Notes: generated by a model from the sequence alone, not told the origin. 5,407 bases of DNA from Burkholderiales bacterium (GCA_028869035.1 JAGWTL010000215.1:1-5407), one strand, 5' to 3'. Numbered from the stretch's first letter, positions 1-5,404 are shown. Program-made: numbers and translations.

Positions 1-230
1 GCCGGCTCCTGTGGTTCACGCTGGCCTCGCAGGCGGTGCATGTGCTGCCCCTGCTGATCGCCGCCCATGCGGTGGCCTTGGCTGTGCGCCTGATGGTGGG
101 CGGCAATTTCCCGGGTTTTTCCCTGCTGCTGGCCCCGCTGATTGAAGCCCTGCTGTGGCCGGTGGCCTCCCTGCTGCTGCTGTTGCCGCAGCGGCGCGCG
201 CCCGACCCGGACGCCAACCGCCCTCTGTAG
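1..230 (+). CDS. mreD: Rod shape-determining protein MreD, C-terminal part (5' end outside window)
   Basis: This is the last 75 codons of a gene that enters the window from the left, read in the frame beginning at position 3 and ending in TAG at 228-230. MreD is a small inner-membrane protein of the Rod (elongasome) complex that works with MreB, MreC, PBP2 and RodA in lateral wall synthesis. The visible part is strongly hydrophobic. It has one membrane segment around the LPLLIAAHAVALAVRLMVGG stretch and a second around LLLAPLIEALLWPVASLLLLL, then a short polar tail rich in R, P and D (QRRAPDPDANRPL). That tail is typical of burkholderial MreD as I know it. The position directly before mrdA is the main support, since mreBCD-mrdA is a standard order. 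MreD diverges quickly in sequence, so the call rests on context plus the membrane pattern. The true start lies upstream of the window. Confidence 0.85.
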   Translation, partial: RLLWFTLASQAVHVLPLLIAAHAVALAVRLMVGGNFPGFSLLLAPLIEALLWPVASLLLLLPQRRAPDPDANRPL

Positions 231-243
231 AGCACTGTCTGTC

Positions 244-2226
244 ATGACCGAACTGCGCAACGTCGAAGCCGACCTGCATCGCTTCCGCGCGCGCGTGCTG
301 GTCGTCTCGGTGCTGGTGTTTGTCTGCTTCCTGGTCCTGTTTTTCCGCCTGGTCTATCTGCAGGTGGTGCGCCATGCCGAGCTGCAGGAGCAGGCCGAGA
401 TCAACCGCACCACGGTCGTGCCGCTGGTGCCCACGCGCGGCCTGATCCTGGACCGCAACGGCATCCCGCTGGCGACCAACTACTCGGCCTACACGCTGGA
501 GATCACCCCTGCCCAGGTGGACAACCTGGAGAGCACCATCAACCAGCTGGCCGAGCTGGTGGACATCACCCCGAGGGACCGCCGACGCTTTCGCAAGCTG
601 ATGGAGGAAACCAAGGGGGTCGAATCCCTGCCCATCCGCACGCGCCTGTCCGACGAGGAGGTGGCGCGCTTTGCCGTGCAGCGCTACCGCTTCACGGGGG
701 TGGACATCCGGGCGCGCCTGTTCCGCAACTACCCCTGGGGTGAGCTGGGCAGCCATGTGGTGGGTTACATCGGCCGCATCAACCCGGCCGAGAAGAAAGA
801 GCAGGAGGAGTGGGACGACGAGGACCAGGCCAACTACCGCGGTACCGATTACATCGGCAAGCTTGGCGTTGAGCAGAGCTTCGAGAAACACCTGCACGGC
901 ACCACGGGTTTCGAGCGTGTAGAGACCTCGGCGGGTGGGCGCGCCGTGCGCAAGCTGGCCAGCAGCTCGGCCAAGCCGGGCAACAACGTGGTGCTGTCCA
1001 TCGACATCAAGCTGCAGAACCTGGTCGAGGAGATGTTCGGCCAGCGTCGAGGCGCGCTGGTGGCGCTGGACCCGAACAACGGCGAGGTCCTGGCCTTCGT
1101 CAGCAAGCCGACCTTCGATCCGAACATGTTCGTCGAAGGTATCGACTCCGAGTCTTGGCAGGCGCTCAACGAATCGATCGAGAAGCCTCTGTTGAACCGG
1201 GCCCTGCGCGGCACCTATCCGCCGGGCTCGACCTACAAGCCCTTCATGGCCATGGCGGCGCTGGAGACCGGCAAGCGCGCGCCCTCTTTCATCGTCTACG
1301 ACAATGGTTCCTGGACCTTCGGCGACCACACTTTCCGCAGTCACGGAGACGGCGGTCTGGGGCCGGTGGACATGCACCGCGCGATCGTCAAGTCGAGCAA
1401 CGTCTACTTCTACTCCCTGGCCAACGATCTGGGCGTGGATACCATCCACGATTTCATGAAGCCTCTCGGGTTTGGCCAGATCACCGGCATCGACATCCAG
1501 GGCGAGGTGCGCGGCGTCCTGCCCAGCCAGGAGTGGAAACGCAAAACCTACAAGCGGCCCGAGCAGAAGAAGTGGTACGCAGGCGAAACCATTTCACTGG
1601 GCATCGGGCAGGGCTACAACACCTTCACCATGCTGCAGCTGGCTTCGGCCACGGCCACGCTGGCCAACAACGGGGTCAAATACATCCCCCACCTGGTGAT
1701 TGGCACGCAGGACGCCGGCAGCCATGTGACACAAGACGTGGCGAAGAAGTTGCCCGAGGACCTGCACTACGGCCAGCAGAACCTGGCCATCGTGCGCAAG
1801 GCGCTGGCCGCCGTGACGCAGGATGGCACCTCGGCCCGCTCCTTCGCGGGCGCCAAGTACCTGAGCGCGGGCAAGACCGGCACAGCCCAGGCCGTGACCA
1901 TCGGGCAAAAGGAAAAGTACAACGCCGCCAAGATGGAAGAGCACCAACGCGACCACGCTCTGTACATGGCTTTCGCCCCGGTGGATGAACCGAAGATCGC
2001 GCTGGCGGTGATTGTCGAAAACGCCGGTTTCGGTGCCGAGCACGCGGCCCCGATGGCGCGTCGCGTCTTTGACTACTGGCTGCTGGGCCAGTACCCGAGC
2101 GAGGAGGACCTGGCCGCCGTAAAGAAAGGACAGGCCGCGATGCCGATCGGCAAGCCACGCCTGGCCGCTGAAGTGGCCTGGCCGCCCAAGGGCAAGGCCG
2201 GGGTGCAGATCGGCGTCGAACCCTGA
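244..2226 (+). CDS. mrdA: Penicillin-binding protein 2 (MrdA), elongasome peptidoglycan D,D-transpeptidase
   Basis: A 660-residue class B penicillin-binding protein that cross-links peptidoglycan during rod elongation, anchored in the inner membrane with its catalytic part in the periplasm. Residues 1-17 are a short cytoplasmic tail and about 18-39 form the single membrane anchor. The RGLILDRNG motif that opens the dimerisation (pedestal) domain is at 65-73. The transpeptidase domain spans roughly 265-610. All three penicillin-binding motifs are intact: STYK with nucleophile Ser329, SSN at 384-386 and KTGTAQ from Lys544. Other family landmarks are GKLGVEQ, YPPGSTYKPF and SLGIGQGYN. Length is close to E. 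coli PBP2 (633). The reading frame is open upstream to 142, but that extension overlaps mreD and is Cys/Arg-rich, so ATG 244 is chosen; it gives the usual short polar N-terminus (MTELRNVE). No clear Shine-Dalgarno is seen, which fits translational coupling to mreD 13 bases upstream. rodA, which often follows, is not next here. Confidence 0.97.
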   Translation: MTELRNVEADLHRFRARVLVVSVLVFVCFLVLFFRLVYLQVVRHAELQEQAEINRTTVVPLVPTRGLILDRNGIPLATNYSAYTLEITPAQVDNLESTINQLAELVDITPRDRRRFRKLMEETKGVESLPIRTRLSDEEVARFAVQRYRFTGVDIRARLFRNYPWGELGSHVVGYIGRINPAEKKEQEEWDDEDQANYRGTDYIGKLGVEQSFEKHLHGTTGFERVETSAGGRAVRKLASSSAKPGNNVVLSIDIKLQNLVEEMFGQRRGALVALDPNNGEVLAFVSKPTFDPNMFVEGIDSESWQALNESIEKPLLNRALRGTYPPGSTYKPFMAMAALETGKRAPSFIVYDNGSWTFGDHTFRSHGDGGLGPVDMHRAIVKSSNVYFYSLANDLGVDTIHDFMKPLGFGQITGIDIQGEVRGVLPSQEWKRKTYKRPEQKKWYAGETISLGIGQGYNTFTMLQLASATATLANNGVKYIPHLVIGTQDAGSHVTQDVAKKLPEDLHYGQQNLAIVRKALAAVTQDGTSARSFAGAKYLSAGKTGTAQAVTIGQKEKYNAAKMEEHQRDHALYMAFAPVDEPKIALAVIVENAGFGAEHAAPMARRVFDYWLLGQYPSEEDLAAVKKGQAAMPIGKPRLAAEVAWPPKGKAGVQIGVEP

Positions 2227-2230
2227 GGTA

Positions 2231-2326
2231 AAGCGCCCCCTGAGCCGCTACGCGGCTTCCCCCTCTCTCGCCTCTGGCGGGAGGGGGACCGCACCGACGG
2301 CCCGGCAAAGCCGGTTCCGTGGTGCG
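2231..2326. repeat. Intergenic hairpin cluster, REP-like element of Comamonadaceae type
   Basis: Three palindromes sit side by side between the convergent genes. The first is 2243-2257 (AGCCGC, loop TAC, GCGGCT). The second is 2258-2288 (TCCCCCTC paired with GAGGGGGA, with an inner CGCC/GGCG stem). The third is 2290-2326 (CGCACC/GGTGCG outside, ACGG/CCGT in the middle, CCGGC-AAA-GCCGG at the tip). The general pattern, GCGCCCCCTGAG followed by C-rich and G-rich arms and a CCGGCAAAGCCGG tip, resembles a block I recall from many intergenic regions of Comamonadaceae genomes. Only one copy is in this window, so its repeated nature is recalled, not shown. No reading frame is supported here. Confidence 0.6.
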
Positions 2327-2336
2327 CCTGGTTTTT
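2290..2336 (+). terminator. Probable intrinsic terminator of the mreD-mrdA transcript
   Basis: The 37-base imperfect hairpin at 2290-2326 has GC-rich stem segments of 6, 4 and 5 bp with small bulges. It is followed after five bases (CCTGG) by five T residues at 2332-2336. It lies 63 bases beyond the mrdA stop, before a gene on the opposite strand, which is where a terminator is expected. The gap between stem and T-run makes it less than ideal. On the minus strand the same hairpin has no T-run, so it offers little for the converging transporter gene. Confidence 0.5.
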
Positions 2337-2389
2337 GTGTTCCTCGGTGTTTGTTGACGGTTCCCAAGGGCCGTGACTGCCTCAGAGCG

Positions 2390-2399
2390 GCTAGCTAGC
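2390..2399. other. Perfect 10-bp palindrome over the transporter stop codon
   Basis: GCTAGCTAGC is fully self-complementary and contains two CTAG tetramers. It supplies the minus-strand TAG stop at 2397-2395. It has no T-run and is too short to act as a terminator. It is recorded as a sequence feature only, with no assigned role. Confidence 0.3.
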
Positions 2400-3153
2400 G
2401 CAGGAAGGCGTCGTAGCCGGTCTTGAGGATCAGCGCGCTGACCACCACGATGAAGACGCCGCGCACGAAGCCGGCGCCGTGCTTGAGCGCCATGCGCGTG
2501 CCCAGCAGGCTGCCGACGACGTTGGCCAGGGCCAGGGCCAGCGCGAAATGCCACCAGACGTAACCCTTGAGCGCGAACAGAATCAGCGCGGCCAGGTTGC
2601 TGCTGAGGTTGAGCAGCTTGGCGCTGGCCGAGGCGTGCAGGAAGTCATACCCCAGCCAGCGCACCAGCAGGAAGACAAAGAAGCTGCCGGTGCCCGGGCC
2701 GAAGAAGCCGTCGTAGAAGCCGATCACCCCGCCCACGCTGCCCGCGGCCAGCAGCTCCTGGCGGCCGGTGAAACGCGGCGCATGGTGGCGTCCCAGTTCC
2801 TTCTTCATCAGCGTGTAGGCCAGCACCCCAATCAGCACGGCCGGCAGCAGCCGGCGCAGGAAGTCCGGCGAGATCAGCGTGACCACCCAGGCCCCCGCCA
2901 GCGAACCGGCAAAGGACAGGCCCATGGCCGGCAGCAGGGCGCCCCAGCGCATTTCCACACGGCGCGCGTACTGCACCGAGGCAAAGGCCGTGCCCCAAAC
3001 CGAGGCGGACTTGTTGGTGCCCAGCAGGGTGGCGGCGTGTGCCGTGGGGTAGGTGGCGAAGAGGGCCGGCAGCAGCACCAGGCCGCCACCGCCGACGACA
3101 GCATCGACAAAGCCGGCCAGCAGCGAAGCCAGCGTGACGAGAAAAAATTCCAT
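2395..3153 (-). CDS. TSUP family (TauE/SafE) membrane transporter, YfcA-like
   Basis: A 252-residue inner-membrane protein of the TauE/SafE superfamily (PF01925), whose members export or import small, often sulfur-containing or carboxylate anions. It has the family's internal duplication. The first repeat carries GFVDAVVGGGGLVLLPAL at 14-31 and GTNKSA at 45-50. The second carries GFYDGFFGPGTGSF at 145-158 and AKLLNLSSN at 178-186. These match the E. coli YfcA branch as I recall it. About eight hydrophobic segments are visible, with a basic loop near 117-131 (KKELGRHHAPRFTGR) between the halves. The frame continues upstream to an ATG at 3276, but those 41 codons are polar and run through a terminator-like hairpin. 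The start at 3153, MEFFLVTLASLLAGF, places the first helix at the N-terminus as in homologues. Only a weak GGG precedes it as a ribosome binding site. It is convergent with mrdA and divergent from amtB. The substrate cannot be predicted. Confidence 0.9.
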   Translation of the reverse strand: MEFFLVTLASLLAGFVDAVVGGGGLVLLPALFATYPTAHAATLLGTNKSASVWGTAFASVQYARRVEMRWGALLPAMGLSFAGSLAGAWVVTLISPDFLRRLLPAVLIGVLAYTLMKKELGRHHAPRFTGRQELLAAGSVGGVIGFYDGFFGPGTGSFFVFLLVRWLGYDFLHASASAKLLNLSSNLAALILFALKGYVWWHFALALALANVVGSLLGTRMALKHGAGFVRGVFIVVVSALILKTGYDAFLR

Positions 3154-3170
3154 GAAAACCCGAAACGACA

Positions 3171-3200
3171 AATAAAAAGGCACCGGGGTTAGCGGTGCCT
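3171..3200 (-). terminator. Intrinsic-terminator-like hairpin in the leader of the TSUP transporter gene
   Basis: Read on the minus strand, AGGCACCG (3200-3193), a 7-base loop CTAACCC and CGGTGCCT (3185-3178) form a perfect 8-bp GC-rich stem. Its last T begins a run TTTTTATTT. This is the textbook shape of a Rho-independent terminator. It lies 24 bases upstream of the transporter start and on the same strand. No gene ends just before it on that strand, so it is either an attenuator in the transporter's own leader or the end of a short unannotated transcript. A second hairpin (3209-3225) precedes it. Confidence 0.6.
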
Positions 3201-3208
3201 GGTGAACG

Positions 3209-3225
3209 CCATCTGCTCTGGATGG
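3209..3225 (-). other. Second leader hairpin upstream of the terminator-like stem
   Basis: On the minus strand CCATC, a 7-base loop CAGAGCA and GATGG form a 5-bp stem, extendable by one G-U pair. It lies eight bases before the terminator-like hairpin in the transcript of the transporter gene. Tandem stems of this kind are common in attenuated leaders, but the stem is short and could be chance. I could not match it to a riboswitch class I know. Confidence 0.3.
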
Positions 3226-3378
3226 TATCAATATTGTTGTTCGTGTGATCGAAAAGTCTTCCTCGGTTCCTCTCATGCGGCGCGGGGCGCTCGCTTGCGA
3301 GTGGCCGTAATTTAAAGCAGTGAGGGCGATGCCGGTCTAGGGGTTTGCCCGCACCGCGTACCTCGGCCTTTAGGAGGA

Positions 3379-3394
3379 TGGCATAGGTCTTGCT
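3379..3394 (+). promoter_or_regulatory. Sigma-54 (RpoN) -24/-12 promoter of amtB
   Basis: The sequence TGGCATA-GGTC-TTGCT matches the sigma-54 consensus TGGCACG-N4-TTGCW, differing only at the last two bases of the -24 block. The invariant GG (3380-3381) and GC (3392-3393) have the exact required spacing. Transcription would start near 3405, giving a leader of about 23 bases before the amtB ATG. Sigma-54 promoters activated by NtrC are the known control of ammonium transporter genes in proteobacteria, so position and target agree. I did not find a convincing NtrC dyad upstream within the intergenic space. Confidence 0.85.
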
Positions 3395-3417
3395 TGAAAG
3401 GGTCGCAAACCACGCTT

Positions 3418-3423
3418 GGGAAG
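3418..3423 (+). promoter_or_regulatory. Ribosome binding site deciding the amtB start
   Basis: GGGAAG lies four bases before the ATG at 3428 and is purine-rich and Shine-Dalgarno-like. A TTG at 3416 is in frame four codons earlier but overlaps this site and has no ribosome binding site of its own. ATG 3428 is therefore preferred. Confidence 0.55.
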
Positions 3424-3427
3424 AAAA

Positions 3428-4864
3428 ATGCACATCGTTGGACGGCTGGCAGCGGGCATGCTGGTACTGGGCCTCAGTTGGAATCTCTTGGCGCAGGTGC
3501 CGCCCGGGCCTGCGGCGCCGGCCGGCGCGACGGATGGTGCCGTGCTGGTCGAGCCGGTCTCGCCTGCACCTGCCGTGCCTGTCGCGAGCCCCGCCCCGCC
3601 TCCGCCAGCCGAGCCGGCGCTCACGCGGCCCGGTCTGGTGGCCGCCGACAAGATCAATGGTGCCGACACGGCCTGGATGATGACCTCCACCGCCCTCGTA
3701 CTGCTCATGACCTTGCCGGGGATCGCCCTGTTCTATGGTGGCCTGGTGCGGCGCAAGAGTGTCATCAACACCATGGCCAGCGTCACGGCGATCGCCGCGC
3801 TGATCAGCATCCTGTGGTTTGCGCTGGGTTATTCCCTGGCCTTCATGCCGGGCAGCGAGTGGCTGGGGGGCCTGGGGCGCATCGGTTTTGCGGGGCTGGA
3901 TTATCTGAAGGACGCCGGCAAGGTGGCGGTGAGCCATGTGGCGCCCAATGTCCCCGAGTCGGTGTACGCGATGTTCCAGCTGACCTTCGCCATCATCACC
4001 CCGGCCCTGATCGTGGGCGCCTTCGTCGAGCGCATGCGCTTCTCCGCCATGCTGTGGTTCATCGGCCTGTGGTCCGTGCTGGTCTACGCCCCTGTCGCGC
4101 ACTGGGTCTGGGAGCCCGGTGGCTGGCTGGCCCAGATGGGTGTGCTGGACTTTGCGGGCGGCTCGGTGGTGCACATCAATGCCGGGGTGTCGGGGCTGAT
4201 GTGCGCCTACTTCCTGGGCCCGCGCCGGAATTACGGCAAGGAAGCCTTCGAACCTTTTAATCTGGGCCTGACCATGGCCGGCGCCGGGCTGCTGTGGGTG
4301 GGCTGGTTCGGTTTCAACGCCGGTTCAGCCGTGGCGTCCGACGGGCGCGCGGGTCTGGCCATGGCGGTCACGCACATCGCCGCGGCCGCGGGTGCCCTGG
4401 CCTGGATGGCAGGTGAGTGGCTGGTGCGTCGGCGCCCCTCCCTGCTGGGTCTGTGCTCGGGCCTCGTCGCCGGCCTGGTGGCTATCACCCCGGCCGCAGG
4501 TTTCGTCACGCCGCGCAGCGCCGTGGTCATCGGCGCCGTCGCGGGCCTGGCCTGCTACTGGGGCGCCACCGGACTCAAGCGCGTGCTCAGCGCGGACGAC
4601 TCCCTCGATGTGTTCGGCGTGCACGGCATCGGAGGCATCGTCGGCTCGCTCATGACGGGCCTGCTGGCCAGCAAGGTCATTTCGGGCGTGGAGGGCAGCG
4701 TGATGGTGCAGCTGGTGGGGGTGGTCGCGGTGCTGGCCTACAGCGCCGTCGTCAGCGCCGTGCTTTTGCTGCTGATCAAGTCCACGCAGGGACTGCGTGT
4801 GGACGAGCAGGCCGAAACGGTGGGCCTGGACATCGCCCAGCACCGTGAGCACATGGGGAGCTAG
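3428..4864 (+). CDS. amtB: Ammonium channel/transporter (Amt/MEP/Rh family) with Pro/Ala-rich periplasmic leader
   Basis: A 478-residue ammonium transporter of the inner membrane. A signal peptide covers residues 1 to about 22, with likely cleavage after LLA. Next come about 50 residues rich in Pro and Ala, then the 11-helix Amt core from about residue 78 (ALVLLMTLPGIALFYGG). Aligned by eye with E. coli AmtB (mature numbering), the pore residues are present: Phe gate F187 and F296 (107, 215), W228 (148), D241 (160), S300 (219) and the twin histidines H249 and H399 (168, 318, same 150-residue spacing). The signature DFAGGSVVHINAG is intact. The C-terminal tail keeps GLRV and GLD but ends in HREHMGS where E. 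coli has an HGE-AY type ending. That tail is the region that binds the PII protein GlnK. No glnK is adjacent. A sigma-54 promoter lies just upstream, so expression is probably induced by nitrogen limitation. The product could be a transporter or an ammonium sensor, but transport is the simpler reading. Confidence 0.96.
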   Translation: MHIVGRLAAGMLVLGLSWNLLAQVPPGPAAPAGATDGAVLVEPVSPAPAVPVASPAPPPPAEPALTRPGLVAADKINGADTAWMMTSTALVLLMTLPGIALFYGGLVRRKSVINTMASVTAIAALISILWFALGYSLAFMPGSEWLGGLGRIGFAGLDYLKDAGKVAVSHVAPNVPESVYAMFQLTFAIITPALIVGAFVERMRFSAMLWFIGLWSVLVYAPVAHWVWEPGGWLAQMGVLDFAGGSVVHINAGVSGLMCAYFLGPRRNYGKEAFEPFNLGLTMAGAGLLWVGWFGFNAGSAVASDGRAGLAMAVTHIAAAAGALAWMAGEWLVRRRPSLLGLCSGLVAGLVAITPAAGFVTPRSAVVIGAVAGLACYWGATGLKRVLSADDSLDVFGVHGIGGIVGSLMTGLLASKVISGVEGSVMVQLVGVVAVLAYSAVVSAVLLLLIKSTQGLRVDEQAETVGLDIAQHREHMGS

Positions 4865-4899
4865 GCGTCTTTCACACCGCTCGCATTGGAATCAACAGC

Positions 4900-4904
4900 A
4901 GGAG
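4900..4904 (+). promoter_or_regulatory. Ribosome binding site of the small hypothetical gene
   Basis: AGGAG ends ten bases before the ATG at 4915. It is the clearest Shine-Dalgarno in the window and supports both the reality of the small gene and its start. No promoter is evident in the 50 bases between amtB and this gene. Confidence 0.65.
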
Positions 4905-4914
4905 CAGGCCTTTT

Positions 4915-5235
4915 ATGCTGGAGAGCGAAAAACTGGCGATTGCAGCCCATCTGCATGTCTTGCTGCGGCGCAAGACCGGACGTGTCACGGACACGCAATG
5001 GATGGCATCCAATACGGAGTACGCCCACGAGGTCGTGCGCTTCGCGCGCACCAGCGCCCAGGAGGATGGGCACCCGGACCTGGCCGAGTGGGCCGGCAAG
5101 CTGGAGGCCGCGCTGGCCCTGGGTGAAAAAGGCCGCCGCAGGGGGGCGGCTACTTTTGTGGAAACGCTGACGCCCCCGGCGGGGGCCGGTGCCGCCGAGG
5201 CGGAGGTGCAGCGCTACGTACGAGGCATCCGTTGA
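4915..5235 (+). CDS. Hypothetical protein, small and soluble, downstream of amtB
   Basis: A 106-residue protein whose family I cannot name. Residues 1-72 look like a compact, mostly helical, soluble domain. They include an amphipathic start (LAIAAHLHVLLRRKTG), the stretch WMASNTEYAHEVVRFAR at 29-45 and HPDLAEWAGKLEAALAL at 53-69. There is no signal peptide, membrane segment, Cys cluster or known catalytic motif. I have an impression of similar small proteins in Comamonadaceae, not verified. Residues 73-98 are low-complexity (Gly, Ala, Arg, Pro) and are encoded by two GC-rich hairpins, before a more ordered end, QRYVRGIR. A good AGGAG site precedes the ATG. The 50-base gap after amtB has no terminator or obvious promoter, so co-transcription from the sigma-54 promoter is likely. 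That would place it under nitrogen control, but no function follows from this alone. Confidence 0.75.
   Translation: MLESEKLAIAAHLHVLLRRKTGRVTDTQWMASNTEYAHEVVRFARTSAQEDGHPDLAEWAGKLEAALALGEKGRRRGAATFVETLTPPAGAGAAEAEVQRYVRGIR
5131..5157 (+). other. Terminator-like hairpin inside the hypothetical gene
   Basis: GCCGCC (5132-5137), a 7-base loop and GGCGGC (5145-5150) form a GC-rich stem preceded by five A residues and followed, after TAC, by four T residues. The arrangement could act as a weak terminator in either direction. It lies within codons 73-79 of the small gene, where the protein becomes low-complexity. Confidence 0.35.
5172..5186. other. Second GC hairpin inside the hypothetical gene
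   Basis: GCCCCC, loop GGC and GGGGGC form a perfect 6-bp stem in the part of the small gene that encodes its Pro/Gly/Ala tail. There is no T-run. Together with the hairpin at 5131-5151 it makes this 60-base stretch look like intergenic repeat DNA absorbed into a reading frame. Confidence 0.35.
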
Positions 5236-5240
5236 TCCCT

Positions 5241-5404
5241 TAGTAGACTGAATCCGTGAGATTCACTAGCACTCGTGTGCCCCTCGCTGTGCCATGCGGC
5301 GTTGCAAATGCTCGCCGGGCCTACGGGCCCGTCTGTGCTTTGCGCCTTGCCTGCCGCAGCGCTGGTCAGCCGCTTGCCGGCGATCTCTCAGATTCAGTCT
5401 ACTA
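5241..5404. mobile_element. MITE-like 164-bp element with 14-bp terminal inverted repeats
   Basis: TAGTAGACTGAATC (5241-5254) is exactly the reverse complement of GATTCAGTCTACTA (5391-5404), and similarity continues inward (CGTGAGA against TGAGA). No open reading frame fills the block. The interior is itself imperfectly palindromic about CGGGC-CTACGG-GCCCG (5316-5331), flanked by GGCGTTGCAAA on the left and TTTGCGCC on the right, so much of the element could fold back on itself. Each end carries TA outermost, which would fit a TA target duplication of the IS630/Tc1-mariner type, but the TA is also part of the palindrome, so this is not proven. It starts five bases after the stop of the preceding gene. 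No transposase is present, so it would be non-autonomous. A long terminator-like or REP/BIME-type repeat is the main alternative. Confidence 0.6.
5249..5265. repeat. Subterminal hairpin at the left end of the inverted-repeat element
   Basis: TGAATC, loop CGTGA and GATTCA form a perfect 6-bp stem that uses the inner part of the left terminal repeat. The same GATTCA recurs at 5391-5396 in the right terminal repeat. The left end can therefore pair either locally or with the far end. Confidence 0.45.

Noticed and set aside
142..243. In-frame upstream extension of mrdA starting at ATG 142
   Set aside because: It overlaps mreD in another frame and encodes a Cys/Arg-rich stretch unlike any PBP2 N-terminus. 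ATG 244 fits the family.
16..1449. Long minus-strand open frame of 477 codons opposite mreD and mrdA
   Set aside because: It is a shadow of the GC-rich mrdA frame. Composition is His/Gln/Arg/Ala-rich with no family features.
2356..2375. Minus-strand terminator for the transporter (ACGG...CCGT with inner CCC/GGG)
   Set aside because: The stem is broken, its inner loop would be two bases, and no T-run follows on the minus strand.
3178..3200. NtrC binding dyad (GCACC...GGTGC) for the sigma-54 promoter
   Set aside because: The half sites are 9 bases apart instead of about 5, and the stem plus T-run explains the symmetry better as a minus-strand terminator.
3220..3265. Sigma-70 promoter for the transporter on the minus strand around the AT-rich CAATATTG
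   Set aside because: No -35/-10 pair with acceptable sequence and 16-18 base spacing was found.
3154..3276. Longer N-terminus for the TSUP transporter from ATG 3276
   Set aside because: The 41 extra residues are polar, unlike homologues, and their codons run through the terminator-like stem.
3286..3303. CTCGC-TT-GCGAG palindrome in the divergent intergenic region
   Set aside because: The symmetrical stem would need a two-base loop, and there is no T-run or known operator pattern. It is likely chance in GC-rich DNA.
3351..3355. GCACC as an NtrC half site close to the sigma-54 promoter
   Set aside because: There is no matching GGTGC at the required distance, and it is only about 25 bases from the -24 element, too near for an activator site.
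2645..4174. Minus-strand open frame of 509 codons across the transporter and amtB
   Set aside because: It crosses two recognised genes and the intergenic promoter region. Its translation is low-complexity and has no domain.
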